A DNA stretch of 64,000 nucleotides from Pseudomonas khorasanensis (GCF_014268505.2 NZ_JABWQP020000013.1:62001-126000), one strand, 5' to 3'. Shown: positions 1 through 8,168, counted from the first letter of the stretch. Numbers and translations are program-made. Notes: generated by a model from the letters alone, not told the origin.

Positions 1-84
1 TCACTGATGGATGATGCGACGGTGCCGTTGAATGATGCGGATGAGGCGGATATGGAGTATGAGGAGGATGGGGATGAGCAGTAA
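1..84 (+). CDS. C-terminal end of an unknown protein with an acidic tail (partial)
   Basis: An open frame enters from the left edge and ends at a TAA at 82-84. The visible 27 residues are very rich in Asp and Glu and end in EEDGDEQ. Nothing in the tail identifies a family. A hairpin with a short T-run follows at about 107-129, which fits the 3' end of a real gene. The call rests only on the open frame, the biased composition and the following hairpin. Confidence 0.4.
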   Translation, partial: SLMDDATVPLNDADEADMEYEEDGDEQ

Positions 85-106
85 TCTGCTCTTTGCTTGA
101 ATTTCC

Positions 107-129
107 AAGGCCTATTATTTTAGGCCCTT
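107..129 (+). terminator. Terminator-like hairpin after the partial gene
   Basis: GGCCTA and TAGGCC form a perfect 6-bp stem around a TTATTT loop, followed by CTTT. It lies 25 bases after the stop of the partial gene. The T-run is short, so termination strength is uncertain. The next 130 bases (to 261) are AT-rich and I see no gene there. Confidence 0.4.
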
Positions 130-261
130 TAAGTATATTCAGACTTTCAAGAGTGTAATTTTCCTCTGAGGTTGCTCAGGGATGAGGATTACCCGTGAGG
201 ATATAGAGGTTGTCAGATACCGACATTTTTTCAATTTTATTTAAAAAAATTAATTCGTTAA

Positions 262-555
262 CTATTTTTCGATGAATCTCTTATTGCAATATTTTTTATA
301 CATATGTGGTCTGTCGGATGATTCTAGTACTTCTTCAATAGTGTTTAAGGTGCCGTGATGGTCTCGTATATTGGTTATGAGCTGTATTGTCACTTCTGTA
401 GAGGTTTGTCGTGCGGCAGAAGCTCGATGATGGCCGTCCAGAATCTAAAGTGTGCCGTTATGCTCAGCAACATCTATCGGATAATCACTATTAAAACCAT
501 TACTTCGCATTTCTTCTCTCATTAGCTCGACTAGTTTAGTTGAGGTTTTGCTCAT
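262..555 (-). pseudogene. ParB-like nuclease domain protein, interrupted by an in-frame TAG
   Basis: Reading from the ATG at 553-555, the frame gives MSKTSTKLVELMREEM, then NGF, PIDVAEHNGTL, a TAG at 445-447, and continues in the same frame as ILDGHHRASAARQT to a TAG at 262-264. The pattern PIDV-x3-G-x-L-x-ILDGHHR-x-AA is that of the ParB/Srx-like nuclease fold, which also occurs as a C-terminal toxin domain in polymorphic toxins. The DGHHR core lies after the internal stop, so the intact product would need readthrough. The remaining 97-codon frame is otherwise clean, which suggests recent inactivation or a sequencing error. The surrounding DNA is AT-richer than the rest of the window. The ATG overlaps the TGA of the upstream fragment (ATGA), as in an operon. 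Confidence 0.55.
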
Positions 556-719
556 AAGCGCATGTGTTCGATCAGCGCTTCGAAATCCGGTTGCTTGGGA
601 TTCAGGGCGGCCACCACCAGCAGACCGATGCTGTTGTTCAGGGCCAGTAGCCGATCGGGTTGGAACATTCGCAGTCGCTCGCACACGTGGAAAAACAGGG
701 GCGCGGACTTTGCGGGGGA
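552..719 (-). pseudogene. C-terminal fragment of an unknown gene ahead of the ParB-like remnant
   Basis: This open frame runs from just after a TGA (720-722) to a TGA at 552-554 and encodes about 55 residues, including RLRMFQPDRLLALNNSIGLL and ending EALIEHMRL. It has no convincing start codon with a ribosome-binding site, so it looks like the 3' end of a decayed gene. Its TGA overlaps the ATG of the ParB-like fragment by the classic ATGA arrangement. I do not recognise the family. Bases 720-915 hold no supported feature. Confidence 0.3.
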
Positions 720-915
720 TCAAACAGGAAAGAAGTCGGGGAAGTAGGCTGTGTCTGTAGGAGGTTTCGCTAAATTCTGGGCGGGTGTTAAGCACGTCGA
801 CGGGCATTGCCCGTTGCTCAAAGTCCAGTCGTCTCGCTATGCTGCTGAACCCATTAATCAGATCCGGGCTGCGGCACGACGAATGCCGCCCGGGATGTCT
901 TTGATAACGGATCCG

Positions 916-1614
916 ATGATGAATGCACCGCTGAAAGCGTTCGGCCCGATCAAGGCCGTGATTTTCGATATGGATGGTTTGCTGCTGGACACGGAAGGCA
1001 TTTACACCGAGGTCACCTCGATGATTGCCGGGCGTTATGGGCGAACCTTCGACTGGAGCGTCAAGCAGAACATCATTGGTCGCGGTGCCAGTGACCTGGC
1101 CAATTACGTTGTGCAGGCGCTTGAGTTACCGATCACGCCGCAAGAGTTTCTGGCGATTCGCGAGCCGCTGATGCGCGAGCGTTTTCCCAGGGCCCAGGCG
1201 ATGCCGGGTGCCGAAGCGCTGGTTCGTCATCTCAAAGCGCACAACATCCCGATCGCGGTCGGCACCAGTTCGTCGCGTCAGTCGTTCGGTCAGAAAACCA
1301 CGCTGCACCGTGACTGGTTCGCGCTGTTCGATTTCATCGTTACGGCGGACGATCCTGAAGTCGGTGCGGCCAAACCGGCGCCGGATATTTTCCTCACCGC
1401 GGCCCGGCGTCTTGGCGTCGCGCCTGAGGATTGTCTGGTCTTTGAGGATTCGCCGTTCGGTGTGACAGCGGCGAAAACGGCAGGTATGACCGCAATCGCC
1501 ATCCCTGACGCGGCGATGGCCGATGAAAAATATGCACACGCTGACGGGATTCTTCGCTCGCTGAAAGACTTCACGCCAAGCGCTTTTGGTCTGCCAGCGC
1601 TGGAATGGGCTTGA
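916..1614 (+). CDS. HAD-superfamily hydrolase (pseudouridine-phosphatase-like)
   Basis: A haloacid-dehalogenase-type phosphatase of about 232 residues. HAD motif I is FDMDGLLLDTE near residue 16, with the nucleophile Asp and the acid/base Asp two residues later. Motif II is the GTSSS stretch, motif III is the Lys of KPAPDIF, and motif IV is the DS of VFEDSPFG. The cap is helical and follows motif I (subclass I). The layout resembles the HDHD1/beta-phosphoglucomutase group, which dephosphorylates small sugar phosphates; the substrate cannot be read from sequence. The start is uncertain: two consecutive ATGs at 916 and 919 and one at 895 are in frame, none with a strong Shine-Dalgarno. I chose 916 because conserved sequence begins shortly after it. 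A strong terminator follows. Confidence 0.85.
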   Translation: MMNAPLKAFGPIKAVIFDMDGLLLDTEGIYTEVTSMIAGRYGRTFDWSVKQNIIGRGASDLANYVVQALELPITPQEFLAIREPLMRERFPRAQAMPGAEALVRHLKAHNIPIAVGTSSSRQSFGQKTTLHRDWFALFDFIVTADDPEVGAAKPAPDIFLTAARRLGVAPEDCLVFEDSPFGVTAAKTAGMTAIAIPDAAMADEKYAHADGILRSLKDFTPSAFGLPALEWA

Positions 1615-1627
1615 CCGCAAACATCAA

Positions 1628-1665
1628 AACGCCGCCCTTCGAATAAAGAAGGGCGGCGTTTTTTT
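1628..1665. terminator. Bidirectional rho-independent terminator
   Basis: AACGCCGCCCTT pairs perfectly with AAGGGCGGCGTT around a short A/T-rich loop and is followed by a run of T. The preceding A-run makes it usable on the other strand too. It separates the convergent HAD hydrolase and SDR genes. Confidence 0.9.
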
Positions 1666-1682
1666 GTGCGGGTTCCGCGCAA

Positions 1683-2429
1683 TCAGGCGCCGAAACCACC
1701 GTCGATGGTCAGGCTGGCACCGGTGATGTAACCGGCTTCCGGCCCGGCCAGGTAGGCGACGAAACTGGCGATTTCATCGGCTGTGCCGTAACGACCGACA
1801 GCCATCAAAGGGATCAGGCTTTCGGCGAAGTCACTGTCGGCCGGGTTCATGTCGGTGTCGACCGGGCCGGGTTGCACGTTGTTGATGGTGATGCCGCGCG
1901 GACCGAGATCGCGGGCCAGGCCTTTGGTCAGGCCGACCAGTGCCGATTTGCTCATCGCGTAAACACTGCCACCGCCGAAGGGCATGCGGTCAGCGTTGGT
2001 GCTGCCGATGTTGATGATCCGCGAACCTTCGCCCATGTGCTTCGCCGCTTCCTGCGAGGCGATGAAGACGCTGCGCACGTTGATCGCCAGGGTCTGATCG
2101 AAGTCTTCCAGTTTGAATTCTTCCAGCGGTGCGATGGCCAGTACGCCGGCGTTGTTGACCAGGATGTCGAGACGACCAAACGCTTCGACCGTGGCGCTGA
2201 CTGCCTGGCGAATGGCGGCAGCATCGGCGCTGTCGGCCTTGATCGCCAGGGCTTTGCCACCGTTGCCAGTGATGCTGTTCTGCAGCTCTTCGGCTTTCGC
2301 GGCGGAGCTGACGTAGGTAAACGCTACCGCAGCGCCTTCGGCGGCGAGGCGTTTGACGATGGCGGCGCCGATACCACGGGAACCGCCTTGAATCAGAGCG
2401 ACTTTGCCGCTGAGGTGTTGAGTGGTCAT
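1683..2429 (-). CDS. SDR-family NAD(P)-dependent oxidoreductase
   Basis: A classical short-chain dehydrogenase/reductase of 248 residues. The cofactor-binding glycine motif GGSRGIG is at residues 16-22, NNAG follows near 91, the catalytic Ser is in the INIGSTNA region, and the Tyr/Lys pair is in YAMSK. The C-terminal TIDGGFGA is typical of the family. Such enzymes reduce or oxidise carbonyls or alcohols in the cytoplasm; the substrate is unknown. The gene is transcribed divergently from a LysR regulator whose start lies 125 bases away, a common regulator-target arrangement, so it is the likely target of that regulator. Confidence 0.9.
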   Translation of the reverse strand: MTTQHLSGKVALIQGGSRGIGAAIVKRLAAEGAAVAFTYVSSAAKAEELQNSITGNGGKALAIKADSADAAAIRQAVSATVEAFGRLDILVNNAGVLAIAPLEEFKLEDFDQTLAINVRSVFIASQEAAKHMGEGSRIINIGSTNADRMPFGGGSVYAMSKSALVGLTKGLARDLGPRGITINNVQPGPVDTDMNPADSDFAESLIPLMAVGRYGTADEIASFVAYLAGPEAGYITGASLTIDGGFGA

Positions 2430-2554
2430 GTTCGATCTCCAGAATGTTCAAGGCAGGATGCCCTGTTGTTGCAGCCGAGTATCAACCTCTGATTCACATC
2501 AGGGTAGGACCAAGTTGTATAGTCTGTGTAAACCAAAAGTTTATAGTGGTAGCC

Positions 2555-3478
2555 ATGGAATCCTTCAGCAGTATCGAATGCTTTGTGCGCAGCGCGGAAG
2601 TCGGCAGCTTTGCCGAGGCGGCGCGGCGCTTGGGCCTGACGCCTGCGGCGGTGGGCAAAAGCGTGGCGAAACTTGAAGCGCGGCTGGGCATGCGATTGTT
2701 CCAGCGCACCACGCGCAGTCTGACCCTGACCGAAGCGGGGCAGCTGTTTTTGAGTGAAGTCAGCGCCAGCCTGACCACGATCCAGAATGCCGTGGCCAAT
2801 CTGGCCAGCACTCAAGGGCAACCGACCGGAACCCTCAAGGTCAGCATGGGCACGGTGTTTGGTCGTCTTTACATCGTGCCGCTGCTTGGCGAGTTCTTGC
2901 GGCGTTTCCCGGCGATCAACCCGGACTGGCATTTCGATAATCGTCAGGTCGACCTGATCAGCCAGGGCTTTGATGCGGCGATTGGCGGGGGCTTCGAACT
3001 GCCGCAGGGTGTGGTTGCGCGCAGACTGACGGCGGCGCATCGGGTGTTGGTGGCGTCGAAGGATTATCTGCAAAGCCATCCGCCGATCACCGATCCGGAC
3101 GACCTCAAACAACACGACGGGATTCTGATCCGTTCACCGCAAACCGGGCGCGTGCGTTCCTGGCAACTCACCCACCGTTATCAGCAGCACAGTCCGCTGA
3201 CGTTGCGGGCGCGGATGACCATGAGCGATTCCGAAGCGGCGTGTGCGACGGCGGCGCAAGGTTTGGGGATCGCGTTGGTGAGCATGCCGTTTGCGGTGGG
3301 GTATCTGGAGGCGGGGACCTTGCAGCGGGTCTTGCCGGATTGGTTTGTCGATGACGGCAACATCTCGATCTATTACGCCGAGCACAAACTGTTGCCGGGC
3401 AAGACCCGGGCGTTTGTCGATTTCGTGATTGAACAGTTTGCCGAGAAGGGATTGGCGCGGCGGTTTAGTGCCGTTTAA
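2555..3478 (+). CDS. LysR-family transcriptional regulator
   Basis: A full-length LysR-type regulator of 307 residues. The N-terminal winged helix-turn-helix starts at MESFSSIECFVRSAE and includes AARRLGLTPAAVGKSVAKLEARLGMRLF cut by the usual LysR spacing; a periplasmic-binding-like effector domain follows from about residue 90. The frame is open further upstream, but the ATG at 2555 gives the normal LysR N-terminus. It is divergent from the SDR gene, and the 125-base spacer contains an AAAC-N5-GTTT dyad near 2530-2545 that could be part of an operator. It most resembles the subgroup regulating nearby oxidoreductase genes; the effector is unknown. Confidence 0.9.
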   Translation: MESFSSIECFVRSAEVGSFAEAARRLGLTPAAVGKSVAKLEARLGMRLFQRTTRSLTLTEAGQLFLSEVSASLTTIQNAVANLASTQGQPTGTLKVSMGTVFGRLYIVPLLGEFLRRFPAINPDWHFDNRQVDLISQGFDAAIGGGFELPQGVVARRLTAAHRVLVASKDYLQSHPPITDPDDLKQHDGILIRSPQTGRVRSWQLTHRYQQHSPLTLRARMTMSDSEAACATAAQGLGIALVSMPFAVGYLEAGTLQRVLPDWFVDDGNISIYYAEHKLLPGKTRAFVDFVIEQFAEKGLARRFSAV

Positions 3479-3490
3479 GTAAGGCTTGGG

Positions 3491-3583
3491 ACCGAGTTGC
3501 GCCCTTCGCGAGCAGGCTCGCTCCCACAGGGGAACGCATTCCAGATGTGGGAGCGAGCCTGCTCGCGAAAAGGGCAACTCGGT
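3491..3583. repeat. REP pair (type A), inverted
   Basis: Two inverted copies of the REP core (TTCGCGAGCAGGCTCGCTCCCAC and its complement), joined by about 20 bases. The stem is extended outward by ACCGAGTTGC on the left and GCAACTCGGT on the right. It separates the convergent LysR and racemase genes and can act as a transcript-end hairpin. Confidence 0.9.
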
Positions 3584-3597
3584 TTCGGACGGGCAAC

Positions 3598-4326
3598 TCA
3601 GCGAGCAAACCGCCCCGGCCAGCCGATGATGTTTTTCGGTCGTGGCGTCGCATAGGTCCGCACCTTGGAGGTCGACAGCTTCAAGCGCACCAGCGACTCG
3701 GCAATCATCACCGCCGCCGTCACCCCATCCACCACCGGCACGCCGGTACGTCGGCGAATCTGCTCATCCAGCCCGGCCATCCCGCCGCAGCCCAGGCAAA
3801 TGACCTCGGCCTTGTCCTGCGTCACCGCCAGTTCAGCCTGATGCACGATCGCCTCCAGCGCACGTTGCGGCTCGTGTTCCAGTTCCAGCACAGCCAGGCC
3901 ACTGGCCCGCACCGACGCACAGCGATCCCAAAGACCCGACAGCTTCAGCCGATCCTCGATCAGGGGCACGGTGCGATCCAGCGTGGTCACCACTGAATAG
4001 GCATGGCCGAGGAACATCGCCGTACTGGCCGCCGCATCGGTGATATCCACCACCGGCACGTTGAGCAGTTCCTGCAGGCCTTCACGGCCGTGTTCGCCAT
4101 AACCGGCCTGAATCACCGCGTCGAACGGCTGATCGTAGGCCATCACCCGATCCATCACGGCGATGGCGGCCAGGTAGCTTTCGAAATTGCCTTCAATCGA
4201 TTCGGCGCCGAAGTACGGCGTCAGGCCGACGATTTCGGTACCGGGTGAGGCGACGGCCTGAGCCGAGCGGGCGATGGCGTCGGTGATGGATTCGGTGGTG
4301 TTGACGTTGACCACGAGAATACGCAT
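3598..4326 (-). CDS. Asp/Glu/hydantoin racemase family protein
   Basis: A 242-residue member of the aspartate/glutamate/hydantoin racemase superfamily. It opens with MRILVVNVNTTESIT, the family N-terminus, and carries the second catalytic-cysteine motif as CLGCGGMAGLDE near residue 175. At the position of the first catalytic cysteine, where many hydantoin racemases have ACFGDPG, this protein has AGYGEHGRE without a cysteine, so it may act by a different mechanism or substrate. It is co-oriented with the NCS1 permease gene, whose stop lies 53 bases upstream of its ATG. That pairing supports a role in uptake and racemisation of allantoin or substituted hydantoins. The product is cytoplasmic. 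Confidence 0.8.
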   Translation of the reverse strand: MRILVVNVNTTESITDAIARSAQAVASPGTEIVGLTPYFGAESIEGNFESYLAAIAVMDRVMAYDQPFDAVIQAGYGEHGREGLQELLNVPVVDITDAAASTAMFLGHAYSVVTTLDRTVPLIEDRLKLSGLWDRCASVRASGLAVLELEHEPQRALEAIVHQAELAVTQDKAEVICLGCGGMAGLDEQIRRRTGVPVVDGVTAAVMIAESLVRLKLSTSKVRTYATPRPKNIIGWPGRFAR

Positions 4327-4379
4327 GGAAATCCTTATTGCGGGCAGTGGTGCGGCCCAAAAACCGGGCCGCGAAGGGA

Positions 4380-5918
4380 TTAATGGCTGACGTTATCCAC
4401 AGCGATGGATTCACCGCTGACATCGGCGTAGTGGATCTGGCGTTTGGCGATGATCAGGTAAAGCATGCCGGCGATCCCGGCGCCGATCAGCCAGGAAAAC
4501 GGCGACACGCTATGGAAACCCGGCACCAGTGCCAGGACAATCGCGATCAGGGCTGCAGGAATAAACGCCGCCACCGCGCGCAAATTCACTCCACGGCTGT
4601 AGTAATACGCGCCGTTGGGATCTTCGCTGTAGAGCTGCGGGACGTTGATCCGGCCTTTGCGGATCAGCCAGTAGTCAACCATGATTACGCCGTACAACGG
4701 GCCGAGCAGGGCGCCGAGGCCAGACAGGAAATACACGATTACCAGCGGGCTGTTGTAGAGATTCCACGGCAGGATCAACACCGCGATGGTCGCGCTGATC
4801 AGCCCGGCGCGGCGGAAGGTCAGGTACTTGGGCGCCAGGTTGCTCAGCACGAACGCCGGGGCGACGAAGTTGGCCATGATGTTCACCGCAACGGTAACGA
4901 TCAGAAAGGCCAGGCAGCCAAGCACCAGAAAGAACGTGTCGGGAATGGAGGCGATGATCTCGGTCGGGCTCTCGATGATCCGCCCGTTGATCTGGAATTG
5001 CGCGCCACACAGCACGACCGTAATCGCGGCAAACAACAGAATATTCACCGGCAAGCCCCAGAAATTTCCGACCTTGATGGTTTTGCGGCAAGGCGAAGAG
5101 CGGGCGAAGTCGCAGAAGTTGAGGATCAGCGTGCCGTAGATCGCCAGCCACAAAGCCCCGCCGGCAAAAATATTGCGCCACATCTCGCCACCGGTCAGCG
5201 GCTCGCGGATCGACCAGGCGATGGTGGCGTTGGCCTGGAAGTACATCCACCCGGCGAGGGCTGCGACTGTCAGCAAAATCACCGGCCCGGCAAAGGCCTC
5301 GTAACGGCGGACCATTTCCATGCCGTAGGCGAGGATCGCCAGTTGCACCATCCAGATCGCCACGAAGCACACCCAGCCCAGCGTCGACAGGCCCAGAATC
5401 GAATCGTGATCGTATTCAGCGAAGCCGGGGTGCACGGCGGTCAACAAGACGCGAAACACCACCGAGGCCAGATACGTCTGAATCCCGAACCAGGCGATGG
5501 CGATAACCGCGCGTATCAGTGCAGGAATTTGTGCACCGTGGATACCGAAACTGATCCGACTGATCACCGGAAACGGCACGCCGGTTTTCTGTCCCATGTA
5601 ACCCGACAGGTTCATGAAGAAGTACACCAGCGCCGCGCCAATGCCCAGCGACAGCAGAATCTGCCAGCCGCCCAGGCCCAAGGCGTACAAGCCGATGGCG
5701 AACGAGTAATTGGCGATGTTGTGCACATCGTTCGTCCACAGGGCAAAGATGCTGTATTTACCCCAGCGCCGGCCCTCGATCCTGGTCGGTGCCAGATCGC
5801 TGTTGTGCAGACGCGGGCTCAGGTGACACGGCTCGCTCAGTCCGTCCGGGGGTAACGGTTGATCGAGTGTAGAGGAGGGCAGATTCAGCGCGATATTGTT
5901 CGAGAGACTTGTACGCAT
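4380..5918 (-). CDS. NCS1-family nucleobase/hydantoin/allantoin permease
   Basis: A 512-residue inner-membrane transporter with about twelve hydrophobic segments. NCS1 landmarks are the N-terminal WTNDVHNIANYSFAIGLY, then GVPFPVISRISFGIHGA (the substrate-site region), and DYWLIRKGRINVPQLY near the C-terminus. The family imports nucleobases, hydantoins or allantoin, coupled to H+ or Na+. The start is taken at the ATG ending at 5918, which has an AGGAG 12 bases upstream; the frame is open further but without support. It is probably co-transcribed with the downstream racemase gene. A perfect 14-bp palindrome lies 167 bases upstream and could be a GntR operator. Confidence 0.9.
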   Translation of the reverse strand: MRTSLSNNIALNLPSSTLDQPLPPDGLSEPCHLSPRLHNSDLAPTRIEGRRWGKYSIFALWTNDVHNIANYSFAIGLYALGLGGWQILLSLGIGAALVYFFMNLSGYMGQKTGVPFPVISRISFGIHGAQIPALIRAVIAIAWFGIQTYLASVVFRVLLTAVHPGFAEYDHDSILGLSTLGWVCFVAIWMVQLAILAYGMEMVRRYEAFAGPVILLTVAALAGWMYFQANATIAWSIREPLTGGEMWRNIFAGGALWLAIYGTLILNFCDFARSSPCRKTIKVGNFWGLPVNILLFAAITVVLCGAQFQINGRIIESPTEIIASIPDTFFLVLGCLAFLIVTVAVNIMANFVAPAFVLSNLAPKYLTFRRAGLISATIAVLILPWNLYNSPLVIVYFLSGLGALLGPLYGVIMVDYWLIRKGRINVPQLYSEDPNGAYYYSRGVNLRAVAAFIPAALIAIVLALVPGFHSVSPFSWLIGAGIAGMLYLIIAKRQIHYADVSGESIAVDNVSH

Positions 5919-6084
5919 TCCGGCAGGCTCCTGATGTTCAGGGCCGCGATGACTGTGCATGAGCCGCCAGGCTCGACAAATCTTCGTCGCGGCAGTGAAA
6001 AACATCACTGGTTACGGGGCATCTGCAGCCTGTACGGGATAGGGCGCTTCAGGCTTGCGGATCGAAAGTGTGTATGTTTTGCGA

Positions 6085-6098
6085 TTTTGTATACAAAA
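6085..6098. promoter_or_regulatory. Palindromic operator candidate TTTTGTATACAAAA
   Basis: A perfect 14-bp palindrome in the 573-base gap between the NCS1 permease gene and cysH. TTGTATACAA-type sites are typical of FadR/FCD-subfamily GntR regulators. A related site (TTGTGTACAA) precedes the GntR gene at 57575, so that regulator is a candidate for binding here. No activity can be shown from sequence. Confidence 0.5.
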
Positions 6099-6347
6099 CA
6101 TGCATGCACTTAAGCCAGATTTGTGCCAGTCGAAGAACTATAGATAGCCGCACTCATTTCGAAAAGTTATCGATGGGGCATAAGTGGCTGAAAAAACGGC
6201 GGTATAAATTGACCGGATGAACAGGTATTTTTTTCTGCGGAGGGATTTTGCGACGGCGTAATCAGGCGGGGATCAGATCAGGAATGTAACTTTTCAGGGC
6301 GTGGAAACGAAAAGTGCACACATAAATGGCACCGATGGTGACATTCT

Positions 6348-6357
6348 TGTGTACACA
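6348..6357. promoter_or_regulatory. Second TGTGTACACA palindrome upstream of the NCS1 gene
   Basis: A perfect 10-bp palindrome sharing the TGTRTACA core with the site at 6085-6098, about 260 bases away in the same intergenic region. It may be a second operator. Between the two sites I see no gene. Confidence 0.35.
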
Positions 6358-6380
6358 TTCTTAGGTCTCATACATGGCAG

Positions 6381-6471
6381 TGTGGGAGCGAGCCTGCTCG
6401 CGAATACGGTAAAACAGGCAACGACGATGTCGACTGGAGCTACGGCCTTCGCGAGCAGGCTCGCTCCCACA
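6381..6471. repeat. REP pair (type A), inverted
   Basis: One forward and one reverse copy of the type-A REP core, with about 45 unrelated bases between them. It lies just downstream of the cysH stop and probably forms the end of the cysH transcript. Confidence 0.9.
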
Positions 6472-6491
6472 GGGGGTTATTCAGAGGGTGA

Positions 6492-7232
6492 TCAAGCTTT
6501 GCTCTTGCTGATGATATTGCCCGCATGCAACCCGCATTCTTTCTGCGTCGCTTCTTCCCACCACCAGCGGCCTTCGCGCTCGTGCTGGTTTGGCAGCACC
6601 GGGCGGGTGCAGGGTTCGCAGCCGATGCTGATGAAACCACGCTCATGCAGGCTGTTGTACGGCAGCTCAAGCATGCGGATGTAACCCCAGATCTCTTCGC
6701 TGGTCATCTGCGCCAGCGGATTGAATTTGTAGAGGGTGCGTTCCGGTGTCGAGAACGCGGTATCGATTTCCAGCACCGCCACTGCGCTGCGTGTGCCAGG
6801 GCTCTGATCCCGGCGCTGGCCGGTGGCCCAGGCCCTGACGTCAGAGAGCTTGCGTCGCAGCGGTTCGATCTTGCGGATGCCGCAGCATTCGCCGTGGCCG
6901 TCCCTGTAGAAACTGAACAGGCCTTTTTCCTTCACGAAGGGTTCCAGTTTCGTGTGGTCTGGCGTGACGATTTCGATGTCGATCTTGTAGTGCTCGCGCA
7001 CCTGCTCGATAAAGCGGTACGTCTCCGGATGCAGGCGCCCGGTGTCGAGGCTGAATACCTTGACGTTCTTGTTCAGCTTCCAGGCCATGTCCACCAGCAC
7101 CACGTCCTCGGCGCCGCTGAAAGATATCCACAAGTCATCACCGAACTCGGCGAACGCGAGTTTGAGGATGTCTTGGGCGGATTTGTTGGCATAGGTCGTG
7201 GCGAGTTCCACGACGTCGAACGTTGGGCTCAT
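6492..7232 (-). CDS. cysH: Adenosine 5'-phosphosulfate reductase, [4Fe-4S] type
   Basis: Reduces APS to sulfite in assimilatory sulfate reduction; 246 residues. The PP-loop nucleotide site is WISFSGAEDVVLVDM. The cysteine pairs GECCGIRK and GCEPCTR are those that ligate the [4Fe-4S] cluster in APS reductases; PAPS reductases lack them. The catalytic cysteine is in the C-terminal KECGLH. This set makes it the APS-type enzyme usual in Pseudomonas. It is divergent from thrH with a 163-base spacer. The REP pair beyond its stop likely terminates it. Confidence 0.95.
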   Translation of the reverse strand: MSPTFDVVELATTYANKSAQDILKLAFAEFGDDLWISFSGAEDVVLVDMAWKLNKNVKVFSLDTGRLHPETYRFIEQVREHYKIDIEIVTPDHTKLEPFVKEKGLFSFYRDGHGECCGIRKIEPLRRKLSDVRAWATGQRRDQSPGTRSAVAVLEIDTAFSTPERTLYKFNPLAQMTSEEIWGYIRMLELPYNSLHERGFISIGCEPCTRPVLPNQHEREGRWWWEEATQKECGLHAGNIISKSKA

Positions 7233-7395
7233 CAGGGCGGCTTCCTACAGGTCGGTGGCGCTGGGCGCTCTATATGGGGCCGATGGTAACAAAAAGCTGT
7301 CGCGCCCGGGGCCTCCTCTGCGTTGCGCGCGTCGGGTTCAGACGCTAGAGTTCGGCGTCGCTCGACTCAATAATCACTACAAACGGGAGTGTCTT

Positions 7396-8013
7396 GTGGA
7401 AATTGCTTGCCTGGATCTTGAAGGGGTACTGGTGCCGGAAATCTGGATCGCCTTTGCCGAAAAAACCGGAATCGAATCCCTCAAGGCCACCACTCGGGAC
7501 ATTCCCGATTACGACGTGCTGATGAAGCAGCGCCTGCGCATTCTTGATGAGCACGGCTTGAAACTCTCGGATATCCAGGAAGTGATCACCACGCTCAAGC
7601 CGCTGGACGGCGCGGTTGAATTCGTCAACTGGCTGCGTGAGCGCTTTCAGGTGGTGATTCTATCGGACACCTTCTATGAGTTCTCGCAGCCGTTGATGCG
7701 CCAACTGGGCTTTCCGACATTGCTTTGCCATCGGTTGATTACCGACGAAACCGGGCGGGTCACGGGCTATCAGTTGCGTCAGAAAGATCCCAAGCGGCAG
7801 TCGGTTCTGGCGTTCAAAAGCCTCTATTACCGAGTGATCGCGGCGGGGGATTCGTATAACGACACGACGATGCTCGGCGAGGCCGATGCGGGGATTCTGT
7901 TTCATGCCCCAGAGAACGTGATTCGCGAGTTTGCGCAGTTTCCGGCTGTTCACACATTTGATGAGCTGAAGCAGGAGTTCCTCAAGGCCTCCAACCGCGA
8001 ACTCAGTCTGTAA
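7396..8013 (+). CDS. thrH: Phosphoserine phosphatase / homoserine phosphotransferase
   Basis: A 205-residue HAD enzyme that dephosphorylates phosphoserine and can pass the phosphate to homoserine, linking serine and threonine synthesis. HAD motif I is CLDLEGVLVPE at residues 5-15 (the usual second Asp is Glu, as in ThrH), motif II is ILSDTFYEF, and motif IV is AAGDSYNDTTML. The frame is open far upstream, but the GTG at 7396 is preceded by ACGGGAG and gives the normal length. It is divergent from cysH, the usual Pseudomonas neighbour. The long hairpin after the stop probably ends transcription. Confidence 0.93.
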   Translation: MEIACLDLEGVLVPEIWIAFAEKTGIESLKATTRDIPDYDVLMKQRLRILDEHGLKLSDIQEVITTLKPLDGAVEFVNWLRERFQVVILSDTFYEFSQPLMRQLGFPTLLCHRLITDETGRVTGYQLRQKDPKRQSVLAFKSLYYRVIAAGDSYNDTTMLGEADAGILFHAPENVIREFAQFPAVHTFDELKQEFLKASNRELSL

Positions 8014-8022
8014 ACAATCGCT

Positions 8023-8160
8023 GTGGCGAGGGAGCTTGCTCCCGCTCGGCTGCGCAGCAGTCGCAAGAATTCCGGGAGCGCTCCGCACTCCAGCGGGAGC
8101 AAGCTCCCTCGCCACAAAAAGCTAGAGGTTCCGATCGCTCCCACGCGGAGCGTGGGAGCC
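8023..8160. repeat. Nested inverted repeats between thrH and pabB
   Basis: The outer arms GTGGCGAGGGAGCTTGCTCC and GGAGCAAGCTCCCTCGCCAC are perfect complements about 50 bases apart. Immediately after them is a second, shorter hairpin, GCTCCCACGC-GGA-GCGTGGGAGC (about 8136-8158). It separates two convergent genes. Confidence 0.8.
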
Positions 8161-8168
8161 ATCACTGA

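Noticed and set aside
548..760. Small plus-strand frames opposite the fragment at 552-719
   Set aside because: They are antisense to the fragment that shows ATGA coupling, and they have no supporting motif or start signal.
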